Assembly (NCBI GenBank): GCA_003136355.1
Contig: PLED01000109.1
Coordinates: 6,808-42,961, forward strand
Direction of reading: 5' to 3'
DNA: 36,154 nt
Source: Vulcanimicrobiota bacterium
GTDB lineage: Bacteria > Vulcanimicrobiota > Vulcanimicrobiia > Vulcanimicrobiales > Vulcanimicrobiaceae
Shown: positions 24,508-32,866 of the stretch, one piece after another
Layout: each line of letters opens with the position of its first letter
How positions within the stretch are numbered: position 1 is the first letter of the stretch
Position numbers and translations under genes: made by a program
The notes under the pieces: model-generated
Told to the model about the DNA's origin: nothing
Seen by the model: the letters and a program-made list of their open reading frames with translations, nothing else
The model's database searches: none

Positions 24508-25761
24508 ATGCGAATTTCTGCTGCATTAGCGATCGTCTTATTATCGGCATGTTCCGGTGCGAACAATGCCTCGACCTCAAAAAATACCACCACGACGACA
24601 ACGACCGCGGTGACTGCGGCTCCCAGCCCCGCCCCTCCGGGGCAGGTTGTGAAGATCGGAATCGATCTGCCGCTCTCGGGAGGCGACGCGTCGGTGGGTA
24701 TCAGCACCGAGCAAGGCGCGCTGCTCGCCATCGATCAGGCGCAAAAAAACATGCCGCGCGGATATACGCTGCAAGGCGAAGGGCTCGACGATTCCGTGCA
24801 AGGCGTGCACAATCCCGAACAGGGCGTCTCCAACGTGCGCAGCTTTATCAGTGATGCGGCGGTGCTCGCCGTTGTCGGACCGTACAATTCCAATGTCGCG
24901 CGCGCGGAGATTCCGGTGACCAACGCGGCGGGACTGGCGCAGATCGGCCCGTCGGTCGTTGCCGATAACCTGACCATCGGACCGGAAGCGGCGCAGCTGC
25001 GGCGTACCAATCCGTCGTGGAATACATTTTTCCGGGTCTGCACCACGGATTCGCGTCAAGGTGCGGCGCTCGCGCAATTCGCGCGTTCGCTCGGATTCAA
25101 ACGCGCGTACATCATCGACGACAACGAAACGTATGGACTCGATCTCGCCGATCGTTTCGAGAAAGACTTCACGAACGACGGCGGCACGGTTCTCGCGCGC
25201 GATCATCTTGCCAAGAACACGCAAGACTTTAAATCGTTGCTGCTCAAGGTGCTCGCTGCGAAGCCGGACGTCGTGTTTTTCGGCGGCGTCACCAGCACCG
25301 GCGGCGGGTTGCTCCGCAAGCAAATGTTTAGCGTCGGACTGGGAAAGACGGCGTATATGGGCGGCGACGGTTTGGCGGATCTCGCGACGGTGGCGGCGGC
25401 GCAGGCCGACGGAAGTTATTATACGCTAGCTGCGCCGAACGCGATGAAACTCTCCGCGGCGCAGGCATTCGTCAAAGCATACCGGGCGAAGTACAACGCC
25501 GACATTGGTCCGTATAGCGCCAATGCCTACGCGGCGGCGCAGGTGGCTGCTAGTGCGGTCGTTCGCGCGATCCGTAGCGGCCACGGCACGGTGCCGTCAC
25601 GCACGGCGGTCGTCGCAAATGTCGCGTCGACGAAGCTCGAGACGCCGATCGGTCCGATCAGTTTCGACAAGTACGGCGACGTGACGAATCCGGTGCTGAG
25701 CCTTTATGGCTTTAAGAACGGCCAGTCGTACTTTATCCGGCAGATCCAATTGAAACTCTAG
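24508..25761 (+). CDS. livK: Branched-chain amino acid ABC transporter, substrate-binding lipoprotein
   Basis: The product has 417 residues from ATG 24508, the only possible start because an in-frame stop lies 15 bases upstream. It starts with a lipoprotein signal (MRISAALAIVLLSAC, Cys15) and a Thr/Ala/Pro tether of about 30 residues. The type I periplasmic-binding fold follows: VVKIGIDLPLSGGDASVG, VLAVVGPYNSNVA, FFRVCTTDSRQG, RAYIIDDNETYGLDLADRF and PDVVFFGGVTSTGG. It is homologous to LivJ/LivK and to urea or amide receptors, so the ligand may be any amino acid or amide. It is tethered to the membrane in the periplasm and feeds the permeases encoded downstream. A palindromic repeat region separates it from livH, which commonly lets the binding protein be made in excess. 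Confidence 0.92.
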   Translation: MRISAALAIVLLSACSGANNASTSKNTTTTTTTAVTAAPSPAPPGQVVKIGIDLPLSGGDASVGISTEQGALLAIDQAQKNMPRGYTLQGEGLDDSVQGVHNPEQGVSNVRSFISDAAVLAVVGPYNSNVARAEIPVTNAAGLAQIGPSVVADNLTIGPEAAQLRRTNPSWNTFFRVCTTDSRQGAALAQFARSLGFKRAYIIDDNETYGLDLADRFEKDFTNDGGTVLARDHLAKNTQDFKSLLLKVLAAKPDVVFFGGVTSTGGGLLRKQMFSVGLGKTAYMGGDGLADLATVAAAQADGSYYTLAAPNAMKLSAAQAFVKAYRAKYNADIGPYSANAYAAAQVAASAVVRAIRSGHGTVPSRTAVVANVASTKLETPIGPISFDKYGDVTNPVLSLYGFKNGQSYFIRQIQLKL

Positions 25762-25784
25762 CAAGTAGCAAGCGGCTCATGTAT

Positions 25785-25860
25785 GTGTCATGGTGAGCAA
25801 AGTGGTGTCATGGTGAGCGGGCGCCATAGGGCGCCCCAGTCGAACCATGCCCGAGCTTGA
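25785..25860. repeat. Intergenic direct and inverted repeats between the binding protein gene and livH
   Basis: GTGTCATGGTGAGC occurs twice (25785-25798 and 25805-25818), 20 bases apart. The second copy opens a hairpin: CATGG pairs with CCATG (25845-25849), and inside it GGGCGCC (25819-25825) pairs with GGCGCCC around a 4-base loop. CGAACCATG and GAGCTTGACGAGG resemble parts of the same dispersed-repeat family as the element at 6398. There is no T-tract. Apart from these repeats the 114-base gap holds only the livH ribosome-binding region. Confidence 0.65.
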
Positions 25861-25875
25861 CGAGGCCCGCATAGC

Positions 25876-26787
25876 TTGCACGAGTTCCTAGCGCAGCTCT
25901 TCAACGGCATCGCCCTCGGAGGCATCTACGCGCTCATCGCGCTGGGCTATACGATGGTCTACGGCATCATCGGGCTCATAAACTTCGCGCACGGTGACGT
26001 CTACACGCTCGGTTCGTTCTTCGCGCTGACGATATTGACGGCGCTCGGCGTTTCGGGCGAACTGCACGGCGTGGCGTTGGTTGTGGATGTCGCGATCGCG
26101 CTGATCGGCGCGGCGCTCCTCTGCGGCATTGTTGGCGTGCTGATAGAGAGGCTCGCGTACCGCCGTTTACGTAACGCGCCACGTTTGGCGCCGCTGATTA
26201 CCGCGATCGGCATCTCGTTCATTCTGGAAAACGTGATGCAGATCTGGAAAGGGCCGGCGCCCGTTCCGTTTCCGGCAGTCGTGCCCAACCCGTCCGTCAT
26301 GATCGCGGGCGTTGCCGTTGGGGCTCAGCAGTTCTTGCTGGTCGGACTGGCGGTCGTGATGATGGTCGCGTTGCAACTGTTCATTCACAACACGCGGCTC
26401 GGCCGCGCGATGCGCGCCACGGCGGAGGATCGCGACGCCGCACAACTGATGGGCATCAACATCAATAAAACCATCATGCTGACATTTTTGATTGGCAGCG
26501 CGCTGGCAGGCGTGGCCGGCTTCGTCTCGGGCGTCTATTATCAGTCGACGTGGTTTTTCAACGGTTTCGGAGCCGGGCTGAAAGCGTTCACCGCGGCGGT
26601 GCTCGGCGGGATCGGGAACATCGCCGGCGCGATGCTCGGCGGGTTCTTAATCGGCATCATCGAGTCGTTTGCGACATGGAAGTTCGGCGGACAATGGAGT
26701 AACGTCACGGTCTTTGCGATTCTGATCCTCGTACTCGTCTTTCGTCCGTCAGGTCTGCTCGGTGAAGCTGTGTACGAGCGCGCATGA
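25876..26787 (+). CDS. livH: Branched-chain amino acid ABC transporter permease LivH
   Basis: The product has 303 residues from TTG 25876, with GAGG at 25862-25865. It has about eight membrane helices and the LivH signatures GGIYALIALGYTMVYGIIGLINFAHGD at the N-terminus, RAMRATAEDRDAAQLMGIN (the cytoplasmic EAA-like coupling loop) and AFTAAVLGGIGNIAGAMLGG. It forms the translocation channel with LivM in the inner membrane. The 3' end overlaps livM (ATGA). Confidence 0.95.
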   Translation: MHEFLAQLFNGIALGGIYALIALGYTMVYGIIGLINFAHGDVYTLGSFFALTILTALGVSGELHGVALVVDVAIALIGAALLCGIVGVLIERLAYRRLRNAPRLAPLITAIGISFILENVMQIWKGPAPVPFPAVVPNPSVMIAGVAVGAQQFLLVGLAVVMMVALQLFIHNTRLGRAMRATAEDRDAAQLMGININKTIMLTFLIGSALAGVAGFVSGVYYQSTWFFNGFGAGLKAFTAAVLGGIGNIAGAMLGGFLIGIIESFATWKFGGQWSNVTVFAILILVLVFRPSGLLGEAVYERA

Positions 26788-27842
26788 TTTACGCTTATTT
26801 TTTGGTTGCCATCGCCGTCGTCGTAGTCGCGCAGCGCCTACCGGATTTGCGCGCCAAGCGCGGGCTATTTTTACTGCTGGGCGTCGCGTTATTGTGCGCA
26901 CCCCTGTTCGACCGTAACGATTCGACGTTCAACGTACTTGCCGATGCCGGCATTTTCGTGCTGCTGGCGCTCGGACTGAACATTGTCGTCGGCTTCGCGG
27001 GCCTATTGGATCTCGGCTATGCAGCGTTCTTTGCGATCGGCGCCTACACGTACGCGATGATGGCCAGCCCGCAGTTCAATCTGCACCTGCCGTTTTGGCT
27101 GCTCCTGTTTTTGGCGGCTGCGTTTGCGGCGGTCTTCGGCATCATTTTGGGCGCGCCGACCTTGCGGCTGCGTGGTGATTATCTGGCCATCGTCACGCTC
27201 GGCTTCGGCGAAATCGTGCCGCAGATTTTCCAGAATCTCACCAAATACACCGGCGGACCCAACGGAATCGGGGCGCTTGATTTTCCATCGCTCTTTGGCC
27301 GCTCGTTCGGCCAGAACACGATTCCGTATTATTACGTGGTGCTCGCGCTCATCGCTTTGGCGCTATTCTTCGCCTACAATTTGCGCGACAGCCGCCTAGG
27401 GCGCGCGTGGATGGCGATCCGCGAAGACGAACTGGCCGCGCGCCATATGGGCATCAACACGACGGCCGTAAAACTCGCCGCGTTCGCACTAGGCGCGTCG
27501 TTCAGCGGTTTGGCCGGCGTCGTTTTTGCCGCCAAACTGAGTTTGGTCTCGCCCGACCTCTTTCAATTTCAAGTGAGTGTCCTGATCGTTTCGATGCTCG
27601 TGTTGGGCGGAATGGGAAACATTCCGGGCGTTATCGTTGGCGCGCTGGTCCTGGTGCTCGTGAACAACGTGGTGCTTCCGCAAGCGAATACCATCGCTGC
27701 GGGCGCCGGTCTGCACGTCGATTTTGGCAACTACCATTTCTTCATCTACGGCGCGATCTTAGTGGGCATCATGCTTTTCCGGCCGGAGGGACTGCTGCCC
27801 AGCCGTCAGCGCAAAGAGGAACTGCATCATGCTGCGGCTTGA
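26784..27842 (+). CDS. livM: Branched-chain amino acid ABC transporter permease LivM
   Basis: The product has 352 residues from ATG 26784, overlapping the livH stop by 4 bases. It is hydrophobic throughout, with the LivM motifs LGLNIVVGFAGLLDLGYAAFFAIGAYTYA, LRLRGDYLAIVTLGFGEI and WMAIREDELAARHMGIN (coupling loop), and the conserved VLGGMGNIPGVIVGA near the end. It is the second channel subunit, paired with LivH. The gene overlaps livG by 14 bases. Confidence 0.95.
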   Translation: MIYAYFLVAIAVVVVAQRLPDLRAKRGLFLLLGVALLCAPLFDRNDSTFNVLADAGIFVLLALGLNIVVGFAGLLDLGYAAFFAIGAYTYAMMASPQFNLHLPFWLLLFLAAAFAAVFGIILGAPTLRLRGDYLAIVTLGFGEIVPQIFQNLTKYTGGPNGIGALDFPSLFGRSFGQNTIPYYYVVLALIALALFFAYNLRDSRLGRAWMAIREDELAARHMGINTTAVKLAAFALGASFSGLAGVVFAAKLSLVSPDLFQFQVSVLIVSMLVLGGMGNIPGVIVGALVLVLVNNVVLPQANTIAAGAGLHVDFGNYHFFIYGAILVGIMLFRPEGLLPSRQRKEELHHAAA

Positions 27843-28587
27843 GGGCGTAACGAAGCGTTTCGGCGAGTTGGTCGCCGTAAACGATCTGTCGCTGAACGTT
27901 GCGGCCGGAAGCATTTCGGCGATCATCGGTCCGAACGGCGCTGGAAAATCTACCGTCTTTAACATGGTGAGCGGGATCTACCGGCCAAGCGCCGGTGAAA
28001 TACTCTTCGAAGATGCGCGCATCGATGGATGGCCGGCGCATCGCATCGCGGCCGCCGGCATCGCGCGCACGTTTCAAAACATCCGGCTCTTTTCGTTCAT
28101 GGCGGCCATCGATAACGTGCTGGCGGGAGAAGATGCGCACTTACATGCGCGCCTTTGGGACTCGCTGCTGCACACACCGCTTCAGCGCCGTGAGGAAAAA
28201 GCCGCGCGCGAACGTGCGCGAGAATTGCTGAGGTTCGTTGGTTTGGAAGGCGTCGCCGAAACGTACGCTCGCAATCTGCCTTACGGTTCGCAGCGCCGCC
28301 TTGAAATTGCGCGTGCGTTGGCGAGCCGTCCGAAACTGCTGCTGCTCGACGAACCCGCCGCCGGCATGAATCCGCGCGAAAAGGGCGAGCTCGCTGATCT
28401 GGTTGCAGCGATTCGCGAGCGCGGCATCACCGTGCTGCTGATCGAGCACGATATGGGGCTGGTTATGCGCGTCAGCGATGAGATAACCGTGCTCGACTAC
28501 GGCGAGAAGATCGCGCACGGCACTCCGGCGGAGATTCGAAACGACCCGCGCGTCATCGCGGCTTATCTGGGAACAGCCGTCGCGTGA
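27829..28587 (+). CDS. livG: Branched-chain amino acid ABC transporter ATPase LivG
   Basis: The product has 252 residues from ATG 27829, with AAAGAGGA just upstream inside livM. It contains Walker A GPNGAGKST, the Q-loop TFQNIRLF typical of LivG, the variant signature LPYGSQRRLEIARAL, Walker B LLLLDEPAAGMN and the H-loop LIEHDMGLVMRVSD. The signature GSQRR in place of SGGQ is normal for LivG. It hydrolyses ATP together with LivF on the cytoplasmic face of the transporter. It overlaps livF by 4 bases (GTGA). Confidence 0.95.
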   Translation: MLRLEGVTKRFGELVAVNDLSLNVAAGSISAIIGPNGAGKSTVFNMVSGIYRPSAGEILFEDARIDGWPAHRIAAAGIARTFQNIRLFSFMAAIDNVLAGEDAHLHARLWDSLLHTPLQRREEKAARERARELLRFVGLEGVAETYARNLPYGSQRRLEIARALASRPKLLLLDEPAAGMNPREKGELADLVAAIRERGITVLLIEHDMGLVMRVSDEITVLDYGEKIAHGTPAEIRNDPRVIAAYLGTAVA

Positions 28588-29300
28588 GTTTTCTCGAAGT
28601 ACGGGACCTCAGCGTTTCGTACGGCGGCATCCGCGCGCTGCGCGATATTTCGCTGCGAGTGGAAGAAGGCGAGATCGTCGCGCTGCTCGGTTCGAACGGT
28701 GCCGGAAAAACGACGACGCTGCGCGCGATAAGCGGACTCGCTCCCTACAGCGGTTCCGTGGTTTTCGATGGGAACGATCTGCGAAAATGCTCGCCCGATC
28801 AGATCGTGCGGCTCGGTTTGGGTCACGCGCCCGAGGGCCGGCGCGTCTTCACGCGCATGACCGTTCGCGAGAACCTCGCGCTCGGCGCGTACACCGTGCG
28901 TTCCAACAGCGAAATCGAACGGCGGCTAGCATTCGTCATCGAGGCCTTTCCCCGACTCGAGGAGCGGCTTTCGCAGTCCGCCGGCACGCTGTCGGGGGGC
29001 GAGCAGCAGATGCTGGCGATCGGGCGCGCGCTCATGAGTTCGCCGCGCTTGCTGATGCTCGACGAGCCATCGCTCGGATTGGCGCCGATTATTGTGCAAA
29101 CGATTTTTAGCGTTATCAGGTCACTCAACGCGAATGGCACGACGATTCTCTTGGTAGAACAAAATGCGCAACAAGCTTTGCGCATCGCACATCGCGGCTA
29201 TGTTTTAGAAACGGGCGAAATGCGTTTCGAAGACACCGGAGCCGCGCTGCTCGAAAACCCGGCAGTAGCGGAAGCGTACTTGGGAGTCACGCCGGCGTAA
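28584..29300 (+). CDS. livF: Branched-chain amino acid ABC transporter ATPase LivF
   Basis: The product has 238 residues from GTG 28584. It contains Walker A GSNGAGKTT, LGHAPEGRRVFTRMTVRENL (typical of LivF), signature LSGGEQQMLAIGRAL, Walker B LLMLDEPSLGLAP and the H-loop region LLVEQNAQQAL. It is the second ATPase subunit and the last gene of the liv operon, giving a complete set of one binding protein, two permeases and two ATPases. Its stop abuts the convergent regulator gene at 29301, with no terminator hairpin between them. Confidence 0.95.
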   Translation: MSFLEVRDLSVSYGGIRALRDISLRVEEGEIVALLGSNGAGKTTTLRAISGLAPYSGSVVFDGNDLRKCSPDQIVRLGLGHAPEGRRVFTRMTVRENLALGAYTVRSNSEIERRLAFVIEAFPRLEERLSQSAGTLSGGEQQMLAIGRALMSSPRLLMLDEPSLGLAPIIVQTIFSVIRSLNANGTTILLVEQNAQQALRIAHRGYVLETGEMRFEDTGAALLENPAVAEAYLGVTPA

Positions 29301-30053
29301 TTAGAAGTGTGCGTTCGTCGAGCGCATCAGCCCGCCGAATTGTTCGCGGGCGACCTCATAGCACTCGCAAGACGCACCCTCGAGTCCTTCGCGATCGAGA
29401 ATGGTGATCACGCCGCGCGCGTACCGTATGAAGCCGGCTTGCTGTAAAGTGCCGGCGGCAATGGTGACGCCGGAACGCTGCGTGCCGAGCATCATCGCCA
29501 GATATTCGTGCGTTAGGCCGATCTCGTTCGTGCCGACACGGTCCTGAGTCATCAGCAGCCACCGCGCGCAGCGTTCGTAGACGTTGTGAAGCCGGTTGCA
29601 CGCGGCGAGCTGGCCAAGCATGTTCACGTACGCCTGCACATACCGATCGAGCAAGCGTCCGAACTTTTGGTCTGCCCGGAGCGACTGAAAAACGTCCGCG
29701 TCGATTTTTAGGGCGGTGCCTCCGACCTGACAGTAAGACTCGTTCGCGGTCGTCGTCGCGCCTAGGAGCAAGGGTATGGCCGAGCAGCCTTCCCGGCCAA
29801 CCGTGCCAACCTCGATGGCGTTGCCGTCCTTCATGCGCGTGACGATCGAGAGCACGCAGTCAAACGGGAAAAAAACCTCCCCGATTTTTTCGTTTGGCTG
29901 ATAGATTCGGTCGCGGACCGCGAGATCCACCAGTTCGGCGCCGTCCAGGACCGTCGCCGTTTCCAGGGGGCCCAAGCCATGGAGGATGGCGTTCATCCCA
30001 AGGTTCTCCGGCGTCACTTTTGAGCCGTTTAGAGCGGTCACTGATTTTCGCAT
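29301..30053 (-). CDS. Crp/Fnr family transcriptional regulator
   Basis: The product has 250 residues from ATG 30053-30051. A GTG at 30095 would lengthen it, but the -10 box at 30090-30085 predicts a transcript that starts after that codon. It has an N-terminal cyclic-nucleotide-binding-like barrel (IYQPNEKIGEVFFPFDCVLSIVT, VGREGC), a long dimer helix (YVQAYVNMLGQLAACNRLHNVYERCARWLL) and a C-terminal Crp-type winged helix (LTHEYLAMMLGTQRSGVTIAAGTLQQAGFIRYARGVITI). The family is common in Alphaproteobacteria and Acidobacteria. The cAMP-contact arginine pair of true CRP and the Cys cluster of FNR are not seen, so the signal is unknown. It is divergent from the STAS gene and convergent with the liv operon. 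Confidence 0.9.
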   Translation of the reverse strand: MRKSVTALNGSKVTPENLGMNAILHGLGPLETATVLDGAELVDLAVRDRIYQPNEKIGEVFFPFDCVLSIVTRMKDGNAIEVGTVGREGCSAIPLLLGATTTANESYCQVGGTALKIDADVFQSLRADQKFGRLLDRYVQAYVNMLGQLAACNRLHNVYERCARWLLMTQDRVGTNEIGLTHEYLAMMLGTQRSGVTIAAGTLQQAGFIRYARGVITILDREGLEGASCECYEVAREQFGGLMRSTNAHF

Positions 30054-30084
30054 TTTTTCATCCCGGGCCGGTGTTAAGTCTGCA

Positions 30085-30090
30085 ATTATA
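30085..30090 (-). promoter_or_regulatory. Probable -10 element of the Crp/Fnr regulator gene
   Basis: The minus strand reads GGGTATAATTGC here, a perfect TATAAT at 30090-30085; the -35 region is poor. A start of transcription near 30078 would leave about 25 bases of leader before ATG 30053. An imperfect dyad GTGT-N7-ACAC (30115-30129) lies just upstream and could be an operator for the regulator itself. Confidence 0.4.
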
Positions 30091-30192
30091 CCCACTGGGG
30101 GGCGCTCGTTCCTTGTGTTAAAAATACACCGTCGAAAAACTCGGTCAGAAATGCGCAGACGGTACCGTGTGGCGAGCCCATACTGAGGGTAT

Positions 30193-30522
30193 ATGCAGGT
30201 CGTGCGGGAGTTTGCTTTTCACGGGGACTTCGATATTTCACAGAAAGCCGAGATCGAACGAGAGTTTCAGCCCATGCGCAAAACCGGGTCACCCGCGACG
30301 ACGATTCTCAATCTCACCGACGTGAGCTTTCTGGACACAACTTTTCTCAACGCTATGGTCGCGCTGCAAAAATGGACGGTGAATGACAACGCCGAGAGCC
30401 ATCTGTGCGTCGCGGCCGGCCGGAACTTGTCACGCATCTTTCACATCACTGCACTTGACAGAATGTTCCCGGTGTTCGCAACTATGGCTTTGGCGCGCGA
30501 ATACGCCATACTTTTACGGTGA
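30193..30522 (+). CDS. STAS domain protein (anti-sigma factor antagonist-like)
   Basis: The product has 109 residues from ATG 30193, with GAGGG just upstream. It forms one STAS domain: FAFHGDFDISQKAEIEREF, TTILNLTDVSFLDTTFLNAMVAL, and a C-terminal helix after HITALDRMFPVF. In antagonists of the SpoIIAA type the phosphorylated residue is Ser in a D-S-T-G-L motif; here the matching site reads DTTFL, so Thr49 or Thr50 would have to serve. It probably takes part in a partner-switching or general stress circuit in the cytoplasm. No anti-sigma kinase gene is next to it. It is divergent from the Crp/Fnr-type regulator. Confidence 0.85.
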   Translation: MQVVREFAFHGDFDISQKAEIEREFQPMRKTGSPATTILNLTDVSFLDTTFLNAMVALQKWTVNDNAESHLCVAAGRNLSRIFHITALDRMFPVFATMALAREYAILLR

Positions 30523-30547
30523 TGTATTTTGGAATTTCAGGTGAGTA

Positions 30548-31822
30548 ATGGTAAGTAAGACGATGTATGCTGCGGCAGCAATGCTTCTCGCTTTGCTGTT
30601 GGGCGGATCTCCCACGGCGGTCCGCGCGGCCGTGGTTCAAGTCGCGCAGGCTTCGCCCGCGCCGCCGCCGCCCGCATTCGGCACCCCGCCGTCGGGCGAG
30701 ATTCCAATTCTTTACAATGACCACACGGTCTACGCGAAGCCCGACGTTCTGAAGCAAGGCCGCGTTCTCGCCGCCTTGGTGAAGAACGGGCAGATCTACG
30801 TGCCGCTTCGCAGTATGTTCGAACAGATGGGCGCTACCGTCTCGGCATCCGCCGACGGAAAAACCGTAACCGCCACCAAAAGCGGAGCAACCGTTTCGGT
30901 AACGCTCGATAAACCCGAAGTGATCATCAACGGCGAGACGCGCCCGCTCGATGTGCCTCCTATAATGTATCAAGGCATTTTACTCGTTCCCGTACGGGTG
31001 ATATCCGAGGGCATGGGCGCCTACGTTCAGTGGGTTCCCACAAGACGGCTCGTCGTCGTGCGTTACATACCGCCGACACCGCCTCCGACGCCTGCGCCTA
31101 CCGCCGCGCCGACAGTTGCGCCAAGCCCGACTCCGGTGCCGACCGAACCGCCGTATACGATGTTCGTCCAAGCCGCGTACGCGCACGATCAGAACTACAA
31201 TGAGTTTGTGGCAGGCGGATACTGCAAGGCCCTTTTGGCCGCCGCAGCAATCGTCTTCAAAAATTCGCCTTTCGCCGTGAAAGTCGACTATCGCCTAGAC
31301 TCCTATGTCACCAGTGATAATCTGACCGACGGATATGGCACCCATTATACGAAGTTCTCAACTATCGACGGCGGATCGGCACTTACGCCGGTCTTCATGG
31401 CGCGGCAGAGCAGCCTCGATGCGCGATTGGAATATAAGATCGCCGATCCGAAGATCTATGTGGGACTGGGTTACCTCAAAACCACGACCAATTACGGATA
31501 CCCGAGTCTCAACGCGATCGGTCTCGGTGTCGAGAAATTGCCTGAACTGCGCAACGGAATCAGTTGGTTTGGCTCCGCGTTCTATTATCCAAGTGCAAGC
31601 GGCACGTATACGATCGCAAGCGCGGGCAGCCCCAATAACGGCAAGAGCTATCGCCAGCAGTACGGCATAACGAAACTCGATATCGGTCTCGCGCTCGCAC
31701 TGTCGCATTTCCCGCTGTATATCTACGGCGGCTACAGCGCCGACCAGTATGCCGCGAAATCAGCCGCCCCAATCGGGCAGACGCATAACGGTCCGTACCT
31801 CGGACTCGGCTTGAAGATCTAG
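30548..31822 (+). CDS. Secreted protein: copper amine oxidase N-terminal-like domain plus barrel-like C-terminus
   Basis: The product has 424 residues from ATG 30548. A signal peptide (MVSKTMYAAAAMLLALLLGG, cleavage near VRA-A) is followed by a domain of about 110 residues. Its pattern YVPLRSMFEQMGATVSASADGKTVTATKSG and LLVPVRVISEGMGAYVQW is that of the copper-amine-oxidase N-terminal domain, a stand-alone envelope domain with no oxidase activity. A Pro/Thr/Ala linker (about 175-200) leads to a region of about 220 residues with alternating amphipathic strands (FAVKVDYRLDSYV, SSLDARLEYKIADPKIYVGLGYL, DIGLALALSHFPLYIYGGYSAD). It ends in YLGLGLKI, like an outer-membrane beta-barrel closing strand. 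The architecture suggests an envelope protein that ties peptidoglycan or surface polymer to the outer membrane, an inference only. The ice-binding lipoprotein gene follows after 9 bases. Confidence 0.75.
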   Translation: MVSKTMYAAAAMLLALLLGGSPTAVRAAVVQVAQASPAPPPPAFGTPPSGEIPILYNDHTVYAKPDVLKQGRVLAALVKNGQIYVPLRSMFEQMGATVSASADGKTVTATKSGATVSVTLDKPEVIINGETRPLDVPPIMYQGILLVPVRVISEGMGAYVQWVPTRRLVVVRYIPPTPPPTPAPTAAPTVAPSPTPVPTEPPYTMFVQAAYAHDQNYNEFVAGGYCKALLAAAAIVFKNSPFAVKVDYRLDSYVTSDNLTDGYGTHYTKFSTIDGGSALTPVFMARQSSLDARLEYKIADPKIYVGLGYLKTTTNYGYPSLNAIGLGVEKLPELRNGISWFGSAFYYPSASGTYTIASAGSPNNGKSYRQQYGITKLDIGLALALSHFPLYIYGGYSADQYAAKSAAPIGQTHNGPYLGLGLKI

Positions 31823-31831
31823 GTGAGGATC

Positions 31832-32833
31832 ATGAACATGCTTAAGACCGTCCGCCTCTCTTACGTTCTGCGGCTCGCTGCGTTGGTGGCCCTAATGGCG
31901 CCGGCGACTCTGGTCGCCTGCAGCGGCGGTAGCGGTGGGTGCGGCAGTAATTGCACGGTACCGGCGTTCCACACGCCCACTCCGTCCCCAATCCCGACAC
32001 CGTCACCAACGCCATCGCCGACGCCTTCACCGACGCCCTCCCCGTCGCCGACTCCCACGATCGCTCCGCTGTCGTGCAACCAAGGCGCGTCGGCCATCAC
32101 GCTCGGACCGGCGCTCGCGCCGTTCGCCCTGCTCGCCGGCTCCACGATCACCAACGTTGGTAATACGCTCGTTACCTTTGCGCCCGGCGCGGTCACCGGT
32201 ACGACGAACGACGATCTCATCGGCGTTTCGCCGGGGACTGCAGTCACGGGATTCTATCCGCCCGGAACCGACACGGATGGTCCCAACGCAATCTACGCGG
32301 CTACGTTTAATACGAATGCCGCCGTACCGTTGGCCGCTGAGAATGCTCTGACGACCGCTTATAACACGGCTGCCGGACGCCCGGCGACGACCTCGTTTGT
32401 TGGAACGCCGGATCTCTCGCAGCAGAGCGTGCCCGGCTTCCCGACGGGGACCCTTCCTGCGGGCGTGTACAAAGCCACTTCATCGGCAGCGATTGCGGCC
32501 GGTAACCTGACACTTGACGGCGGCGGCAACCCGCAGAGCGTCTTTATCTTCCAGATAGGGTCTACGCTCACGACAACGCTAAACGGCACGACCAGCGGCA
32601 ACGTGCTGCTGCAGAACGGCGCCAGCGCTTGCAATATCTACTGGCAGATCGGCAGCTCCGCGACGTTGGGCGGCGCGACGTTCTTTGGAAACGTGTTCGC
32701 GTTTTCATCGATCACGATCAATGCGTCGAACTTCACCGGCCGCGCATTGGCGGGCGGCCCGTCACTGGGAACGGGCGCCGTCACCATTCCGGTCGCGGGT
32801 GGATCACTGATTACAAACCCCGGCGGCTCGTAG
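31832..32833 (+). CDS. DUF3494 / ice-binding-like lipoprotein
   Basis: The product has 333 residues. ATG 31832 is chosen because AGGTGA (31821-31826) lies 5 bases before it. A lipoprotein signal (LAALVALMAPATLVAC, lipobox LVAC) is followed by a Gly/Cys-rich stub and a (PTPS)n linker of about 30 residues. The DUF3494 ice-binding-protein domain begins at about residue 90: LGPALAPFALLAGSTITNVG, LIGVSPGTAVTGFYPPG, GNLTLDGGGNPQSVFIFQIGSTLTT, ACNIYWQIGSSATLGGATFFGNVFA and ITINASNFTGRALA. This beta-solenoid fold binds ice in cold-adapted microbes, but many members in non-polar bacteria have no known ligand and may be adhesins. It is anchored to the envelope and displayed on a spacer. It is the last gene of a two-gene unit, closed by the terminator at 32867. 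Confidence 0.88.
   Translation: MNMLKTVRLSYVLRLAALVALMAPATLVACSGGSGGCGSNCTVPAFHTPTPSPIPTPSPTPSPTPSPTPSPSPTPTIAPLSCNQGASAITLGPALAPFALLAGSTITNVGNTLVTFAPGAVTGTTNDDLIGVSPGTAVTGFYPPGTDTDGPNAIYAATFNTNAAVPLAAENALTTAYNTAAGRPATTSFVGTPDLSQQSVPGFPTGTLPAGVYKATSSAAIAAGNLTLDGGGNPQSVFIFQIGSTLTTTLNGTTSGNVLLQNGASACNIYWQIGSSATLGGATFFGNVFAFSSITINASNFTGRALAGGPSLGTGAVTIPVAGGSLITNPGGS
31974..32059 (+). repeat. Tandem codon repeat encoding the (Pro-Thr-Pro-Ser)n linker
   Basis: Short, slightly diverged repeats of CCNACNCCNTCN encode PTPSPTPSPTPSPSPTPT within the ice-binding-like lipoprotein. Such repeats change copy number easily, so the linker length may vary between strains. Confidence 0.7.
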
Positions 32834-32866
32834 CGACCAAGATACGCCTCGGTTCTACTCGGTTTT

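Noticed and set aside
31974-32059. CRISPR or minisatellite array
   Set aside because: The repeats are short diverged codon repeats in frame with the PTPS linker, with no spacers.
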